Under the pieces are notes generated by a model that made no database searches, was not told where the DNA came from, and was given only the letters and a program-made list of their open reading frames with translations. 64,000 nt of DNA. Source: Chryseobacterium oranimense (GTDB lineage Bacteria > Bacteroidota > Bacteroidia > Flavobacteriales > Weeksellaceae). Where the stretch lies: NCBI RefSeq assembly GCF_025244725.1, contig NZ_CP104203.1, forward strand, positions 372,001 to 436,000, written 5' to 3'. The translations under genes were made by a program, and so were the position numbers. The first letter of the stretch is position 1; every line of letters begins with the position of its first letter. This document shows positions 60,068 through 64,000 of this stretch, piece by piece.

Positions 60068-61693
60068 TTATCCCAGATACGGATACTTGTAATCTTTTGG
60101 AGAAACAAAAGTTTCTTTGATGCTTCTTACAGACGTCCATCTTAACAAGTTCATTTTAGAACCTGCTTTGTCATTCGTACCGGAAGCTCTTCCACCTCCG
60201 AAAGGTTGTTGTCCTACTACCGCACCGGTTGGTTTGTCATTGATGTAGAAGTTACCTGAAGCATTTTCTAAAGCTTTGAAAGCCTCATTGATTGCATAGC
60301 GGTCTTGTGCAAAAACAGAACCCGTCAATGAATATGGAGAAGTAGAATCTACTAATTTTAAAGTTTCTTTCCAGTCCTGATCTTCATATACGTAAACAGA
60401 TAGGATAGGGCCGAAGATCTCCTCAACCATACTTTCATAATGTGGATTAGTCGTTTCAATTACAGTTGGATGTACAAACCATCCTTTAGCATCATCATAT
60501 TTCCCACCGATTGCTACTTCAGCTTCACCGGAGGCATTGGCTCTGTCGATATACCCTTTGCATTTCTCAAAAGAGTTTTTATCAATTACTGCATTCACAA
60601 AGTTAGAAGGATCTTCAGGAGAACCTATTTTAATAGAATTCATCTGCGTTTCCATTACTTTTTTCACATCAGCCCAAAGAGATCTAGGTACATAAGCTCT
60701 TGAAGCCGCAGAACATTTCTGTCCCTGGTATTCAAAAGATCCTCTTACCAAAGCTGTAGCTACAGCCTCTACATTAGAAGAAGGATGGGCAATAACAAAG
60801 TCTTTTCCACCTGTTTCCCCAACAATTCTTGGGTATGTTCTGTAATTATGGATATTATCACCGATCATTTTCCACATTCCCTGGAATACTTTTGTAGAAC
60901 CTGTGAAGTGAAGACCTGCAAAATCAGGATGAGCCAAAACTTTCTCAGCGGTTTCTTTTCCGTCTGTAAAGATCATGTTGATTACACCGGCAGGAAGACC
61001 CGCTTCAGTCAATACATCCATAATTACTTTTGCAGAATAAACCTGCTTGTCAGAAGGTTTCCAAACCACAACATTTCCAAGCATGGCCATACAGGTAGGT
61101 AAGTTTCCGGAAATCGCCGTAAAGTTGAATGGAGTTACTGCAAAACAGAATCCTTCCAATGGTCTGTACTCTACACGGTTCCAGATTCCGGCATCAGAAA
61201 CCGGCTGCTCAGAATACATTTCAGTCATGAATTCTACGTTGAATCTCAAGAAATCAATAAATTCACATGCAGAATCAATTTCAGCCTGGTGTACATTCTT
61301 AGACTGACCGATCATCGTTGCTGCGTTGATCACATCTCTGTAAGGCCCTGCCAAAAGGTCAGCCGCCTTTAGGAAAATAGCTGCACGCTGTTCCCAGCCC
61401 AGTTCATTCCATTCTTTTTTAGCTGCCAGTGCCGCATTAATAGCGTCATCTACATGCTGCATGGTACCTTTATAGTAAAACCCGAAATCGTGAGCATGAT
61501 CCTGAGGAGACTGAAGCTGAACCTTCTCATCCGTTTTTACTTCCTTTCCGTTGATGATCATTGGAATTTCTGTCTTCTCAGCCCACATCTTTTTGTAGGT
61601 GGCGATAAGGCTTTTAACTTCTGGAGATCCCGGTACATAAGAATTTACCGGCTCGTTTACTGCAAATGGTACTTGCGAAATTGCTTTAGACAT
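60068..61693 (-). CDS. pruA: L-glutamate gamma-semialdehyde dehydrogenase
   Basis: 541 residues of the aldehyde dehydrogenase superfamily, the single-domain P5C dehydrogenase type. It oxidises glutamate semialdehyde to glutamate with NAD, the second step of proline use. RIVGETGGKDFVIAHP near 285-300 carries the general-base glutamate, and FEYQGQKCSAASRAYVP near 318-334 the catalytic cysteine. GIWNRVEYRPLEGFCFAVTP and FNFTAISGNLP mark the NAD site. The proline dehydrogenase gene putA is not adjacent. Confidence 0.96.
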   Translation of the reverse strand: MSKAISQVPFAVNEPVNSYVPGSPEVKSLIATYKKMWAEKTEIPMIINGKEVKTDEKVQLQSPQDHAHDFGFYYKGTMQHVDDAINAALAAKKEWNELGWEQRAAIFLKAADLLAGPYRDVINAATMIGQSKNVHQAEIDSACEFIDFLRFNVEFMTEMYSEQPVSDAGIWNRVEYRPLEGFCFAVTPFNFTAISGNLPTCMAMLGNVVVWKPSDKQVYSAKVIMDVLTEAGLPAGVINMIFTDGKETAEKVLAHPDFAGLHFTGSTKVFQGMWKMIGDNIHNYRTYPRIVGETGGKDFVIAHPSSNVEAVATALVRGSFEYQGQKCSAASRAYVPRSLWADVKKVMETQMNSIKIGSPEDPSNFVNAVIDKNSFEKCKGYIDRANASGEAEVAIGGKYDDAKGWFVHPTVIETTNPHYESMVEEIFGPILSVYVYEDQDWKETLKLVDSTSPYSLTGSVFAQDRYAINEAFKALENASGNFYINDKPTGAVVGQQPFGGGRASGTNDKAGSKMNLLRWTSVRSIKETFVSPKDYKYPYLG

Positions 61694-62108
61694 ATTATGT
61701 TGTATTATTTTAAAAATTAATCAATATGTTGGTATACAAATTTACAATAATTAACGCAAAGAAAAAAAACTGCTCATTTTTATAGAATGAATCCGATTAC
61801 TGTTTAATATTCAAAAAAATATTGTTTTGATGACATATAATAGCTGTTTTTTGCTATTTATGGATTTATTTTTTTAATTGAATTTAAATATATTCCGTTT
61901 TATAGTAATTGTATAAATCAAAACATTGAAATAATTGTTGCAATAGAAAGCTTTAAGAGTAATTTGTTAAGTGTCTGTATAAAAGTTGTTTACCGGTAAG
62001 TTGTTATAGGGTATAGATTATACTTGTCTCGATTTTGAACATTTTAAATGATCTTTTTGATAGCTGAGGCCTATAGGATTGTCTAATTTTATCCCATCAA
62101 TGACTGAT
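61694..62108. other. 415 bp AT-rich divergent region
   Basis: No ORF here is convincing. On the minus strand TAaaTTTG (61744-61737) is a good -7 element for pruA, 43 bp before its start. On the plus side TTTG at 62056-62059 and TAATTTTA at 62084-62091 make a weak promoter for the secreted protein gene at 62109. Nothing else stands out. Confidence 0.5.
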
Positions 62109-62471
62109 ATGAAAAATAGAGTCCTGTTATTCCTTTTCGCAATGTTTTTTACCGCTTTATGTGCAGGTTTTTTTGCAGGTAAAGGAAAAACTCAGTCATA
62201 TTTTGGTGAAGATTCAAAAACACAGCTTTTCAAGCATGTGGACCAGCAGGGCCAGCCTGAAATTTACAATGTTTCAGATGATCAGGGCACACAGGACTCC
62301 GGCGATTTTGAAAAAGTAAAATTTGATTATGCCATCACTACCCAGCAATGGCTGAACTTTTTCTTTACCAGCTATTCTTATCATACTCCAATCGCGGCTG
62401 TTCAAAATCGCGTTCATATTACAGCACCCAGGTACATTCTGTATCATTCTCTGCAGATTGCAGGCTGTTAA
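62109..62471 (+). CDS. small exported protein preceding the urease genes
   Basis: 120 residues from the ATG at 62109; the open frame also has an ATG at 62100 and could reach 62079. MKNRVLLFLFAMFFTALCAG is a signal peptide or anchor. The rest is polar and ends AVQNRVHITAPRYILYHSLQ, then IAGC. The P-[RK]-Y-I-L-[YF]-x-x-L-[QK] end matches the small protein at 46277. It lies 151 bp upstream of ureA on the same strand; a role in urea or nickel handling is only guessed. Confidence 0.65.
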   Translation: MKNRVLLFLFAMFFTALCAGFFAGKGKTQSYFGEDSKTQLFKHVDQQGQPEIYNVSDDQGTQDSGDFEKVKFDYAITTQQWLNFFFTSYSYHTPIAAVQNRVHITAPRYILYHSLQIAGC

Positions 62472-62622
62472 TCCTTTTCAACCTTAAATGATTCCCTGTG
62501 ATTTGTATATCAATACAGATCCTTAAGATTCATTTTCCTGTTTTTTAAATATTTCGAGTATATCTATTTGTCTTTTCAAAAGGCAGACGGGATATCCTAT
62601 ATCCAATTTAAAATAAAATACA

Positions 62623-62925
62623 ATGCATTTAACACCTAGAGAAACGGAAAAGCTCATGCTATTCCTGGCAGGCGAACTTGCCCTGAAAAGAAAGGCCAGA
62701 GGTCTTAAACTTAACTATCCGGAATCCATTGCGCTTATCAGCCATTTTCTGCTTGAAGGCGCAAGAGACGGGAAAAAAGTGGCCGAACTGATGCAGGAAG
62801 GCGCTAATCTTCTTACCAAAGATGATGTCATGCCCGGAGTGTCAGAAATGATCCACGACGTACAGATTGAAGCAACCTTTCCGGACGGAACCAAGCTGGT
62901 AACCGTACATAACCCAATCCGCTAA
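62623..62925 (+). CDS. ureA: urease subunit gamma
   Basis: 100 residues, full length for the separate gamma subunit. [20 protein letters not shown] near 1-20, then [20 protein letters not shown] and [20 protein letters not shown] are conserved. With UreB and UreC it forms the nickel enzyme that hydrolyses urea to ammonia and carbamate. It is the first structural gene, 14 bp before ureB. The accessory genes ureEFGD are expected beyond the window. Confidence 0.97.
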   Translation: MHLTPRETEKLMLFLAGELALKRKARGLKLNYPESIALISHFLLEGARDGKKVAELMQEGANLLTKDDVMPGVSEMIHDVQIEATFPDGTKLVTVHNPIR

Positions 62926-62939
62926 TACCTATTTCTATT

Positions 62940-63308
62940 ATGATACCAGGAGAAATATTTGTAAAAGAAGGCACTATTATCTGCAATGAAGGCAGAAAAA
63001 CTGTCAAAATAAAAGTTGTTAATACAGGAGACCGTCCTATTCAGGTAGGCTCCCACTTCCATTTCTTTGAAGTGAATAAAGCGATGAGCTTTGACAGGAA
63101 TGCAGCTTTTGGAAAAAGACTGAATATCGTGGCAAGTACCGCCGTCCGTTTTGAACCGGGAGAAGAAAAAGAAGTAGAATTGGTGGAAATAGGCGGAACA
63201 AAAAAAGCTATGGGCTTCAATAATCTTGTAGACGGGCAGACAAATTCTGAGGATCAGAAAAAAGTAAGCCTTGCAAAAGCTGAACAATTAAACTTTAAAA
63301 CACACTAA
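62940..63308 (+). CDS. ureB: urease subunit beta
   Basis: 122 residues. [20 protein letters not shown], then [20 protein letters not shown] near 30-49 and [20 protein letters not shown] near 58-77 are the family core; the C-terminal lysine-rich tail is about 15 residues longer than the shortest forms. It is spaced 14 bp from ureA and 1 bp from ureC, so the three are co-translated. Confidence 0.97.
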   Translation: MIPGEIFVKEGTIICNEGRKTVKIKVVNTGDRPIQVGSHFHFFEVNKAMSFDRNAAFGKRLNIVASTAVRFEPGEEKEVELVEIGGTKKAMGFNNLVDGQTNSEDQKKVSLAKAEQLNFKTH

Positions 63309-63309
63309 G

Positions 63310-64000
63310 ATGAGCTTAAACGTAGACAGAAAACAATATGCCAATATATTAGGACCTACAGCCGGTGACAAAATCAGACTGGGGGATACTGAGATTATTA
63401 TTGAAATAGAAAAAGATTTCACCCACTATGGTGACGAAGCCGTTTTCGGAGGAGGAAAAACCGTTCGTGACGGAATGGGGCAGAACGTTACCGCAAAAAG
63501 AAACGAAGGAGTCCTGGATCTTTGCATCACGGGAGCTGTGATCATCGATCACTGGGGAATTGTAAAAGGAGACATCGGAATCAAAGACGGTAAAATTGTA
63601 GGAATTGGAAAAGCCGGAAACCCGGATACCATGGACGGCGTTTCTCCAAACATGATTATCGGCGCCTCTACAGAAGTTCATGGCGGAAAAGGATATATCG
63701 TAACCGCCGGAGGAATTGATACCCACATTCACTATATCTGTCCGCAGCAGATCGAAACCTCTTTGTATAGCGGAATTACCACAATGATTGGCGGAGGAAC
63801 AGGACCCAATGACGGAACTAATGCAACAACCGTTACTCCGGGGAAATTCAATATGCAGAAAATGCTTGAAGCTGCCGAAGAATATCCTATGAACCTGGGT
63901 TTCTTCGGAAAAGGAAACTGTTCTGCAGAAGCCCCTATTGAGGAGCAGGTAGAAGCTGGAGCTTTAGGGGTAAAAATCCACGAAGACTGGGGAGCAACTC
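63310..64000 (+). CDS. ureC: urease subunit alpha (5' part, cut by window end)
   Basis: The first 230 codons are present. [20 protein letters not shown] near 10-29 is the UreC opening, [20 protein letters not shown] near 40-59 is conserved, and [16 protein letters not shown] carries the first pair of nickel-binding histidines; family members often have F where this protein has [10 protein letters not shown] near the cut is the region after the carbamylated lysine (GVKIHED). It starts 1 bp after ureB. Confidence 0.96.
   Translation, partial: MSLNVDRKQYANILGPTAGDKIRLGDTEIIIEIEKDFTHYGDEAVFGGGKTVRDGMGQNVTAKRNEGVLDLCITGAVIIDHWGIVKGDIGIKDGKIVGIGKAGNPDTMDGVSPNMIIGASTEVHGGKGYIVTAGGIDTHIHYICPQQIETSLYSGITTMIGGGTGPNDGTNATTVTPGKFNMQKMLEAAEEYPMNLGFFGKGNCSAEAPIEEQVEAGALGVKIHEDWGAT

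Overview
The window is a stretch of chromosome from a Bacteroidota bacterium of the family Weeksellaceae, most likely Chryseobacterium or a close relative (inference). The evidence is AT-rich DNA, Bacteroidota-type promoters (TAnnTTTG with an upstream TTTG), PorU/PorV/GldJ genes of the type IX secretion and gliding system, and a double-glycine leader peptide of the kind common in Chryseobacterium. No rRNA, tRNA, CRISPR array, prophage or insertion sequence was recognised. Gene order and base composition look like core chromosome with small accessory patches.

Layout. 1-3005: end of a secreted protein gene, then hpt-adk-obgE on the minus strand. 3200-5005: an ABC-F ATPase preceded by a hairpin, a promoter-like site and two tiny ORFs chained to its start. 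5128-7441: a frameshifted secreted-protein gene, an alpha/beta hydrolase, and a ParDE toxin-antitoxin pair with a palindromic operator on its -7 box. 7506-14092: purA, an endonuclease/exonuclease/phosphatase protein, a VOC protein, a TauE exporter with its DUF1634 partner, a DUF1543 protein and purK. 14222-20187: a CPA2 antiporter, a lipoprotein, an EamA transporter, a small bacteriocin-like peptide gene (18844-18984), purE and a YiaA-like membrane protein. 20304-25685: a candidate structured RNA, ahcY, a flavin-binding-fold oxidase, a phosphopantetheinyl transferase and a FUSC protein. 26060-34372: porV, porU, gldJ and murF. 34524-39919: NUDIX, SRPBCC, anmK, lptC, an outer-membrane protein and holB. 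40103-44984: an EmrAB-TolC-like efflux operon led by its TetR regulator, with an operator on the -33 element. 45204-51674: DoxD-DoxA fusion, small secreted proteins, MazG-like protein, Tag glycosylase, VWA lipoprotein, and HxlR with a divergent oxidoreductase. 51719-58646: patatin with an internal membrane hairpin, CorA, FabH-like synthase, thioredoxin and a TPR/AraC membrane regulator. 59136-61693: two tiny lipoproteins and pruA. 62109-64000: a small secreted protein followed by ureA, ureB and the start of ureC.

Themes. Purine metabolism is well represented (hpt, adk, purA, purK, purE, plus ahcY producing adenosine), but these genes sit in separate units split by terminators. Envelope functions are the other theme: type IX secretion (porU, porV, gldJ), LPS transport (lptC), peptidoglycan synthesis and recycling (murF, anmK), and efflux. 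Intergenic regions carry several dispersed palindromic repeat families; two have two copies each inside the window, and one shows compensatory changes in its stem.

The best candidates for something little described are the four-cysteine GG-leader peptide at 18844-18984, the structured element at 20304-20386, the chained micro-ORFs before the ABC-F gene, and the small secreted proteins that share a C-terminal motif and precede doxDA and the urease genes.
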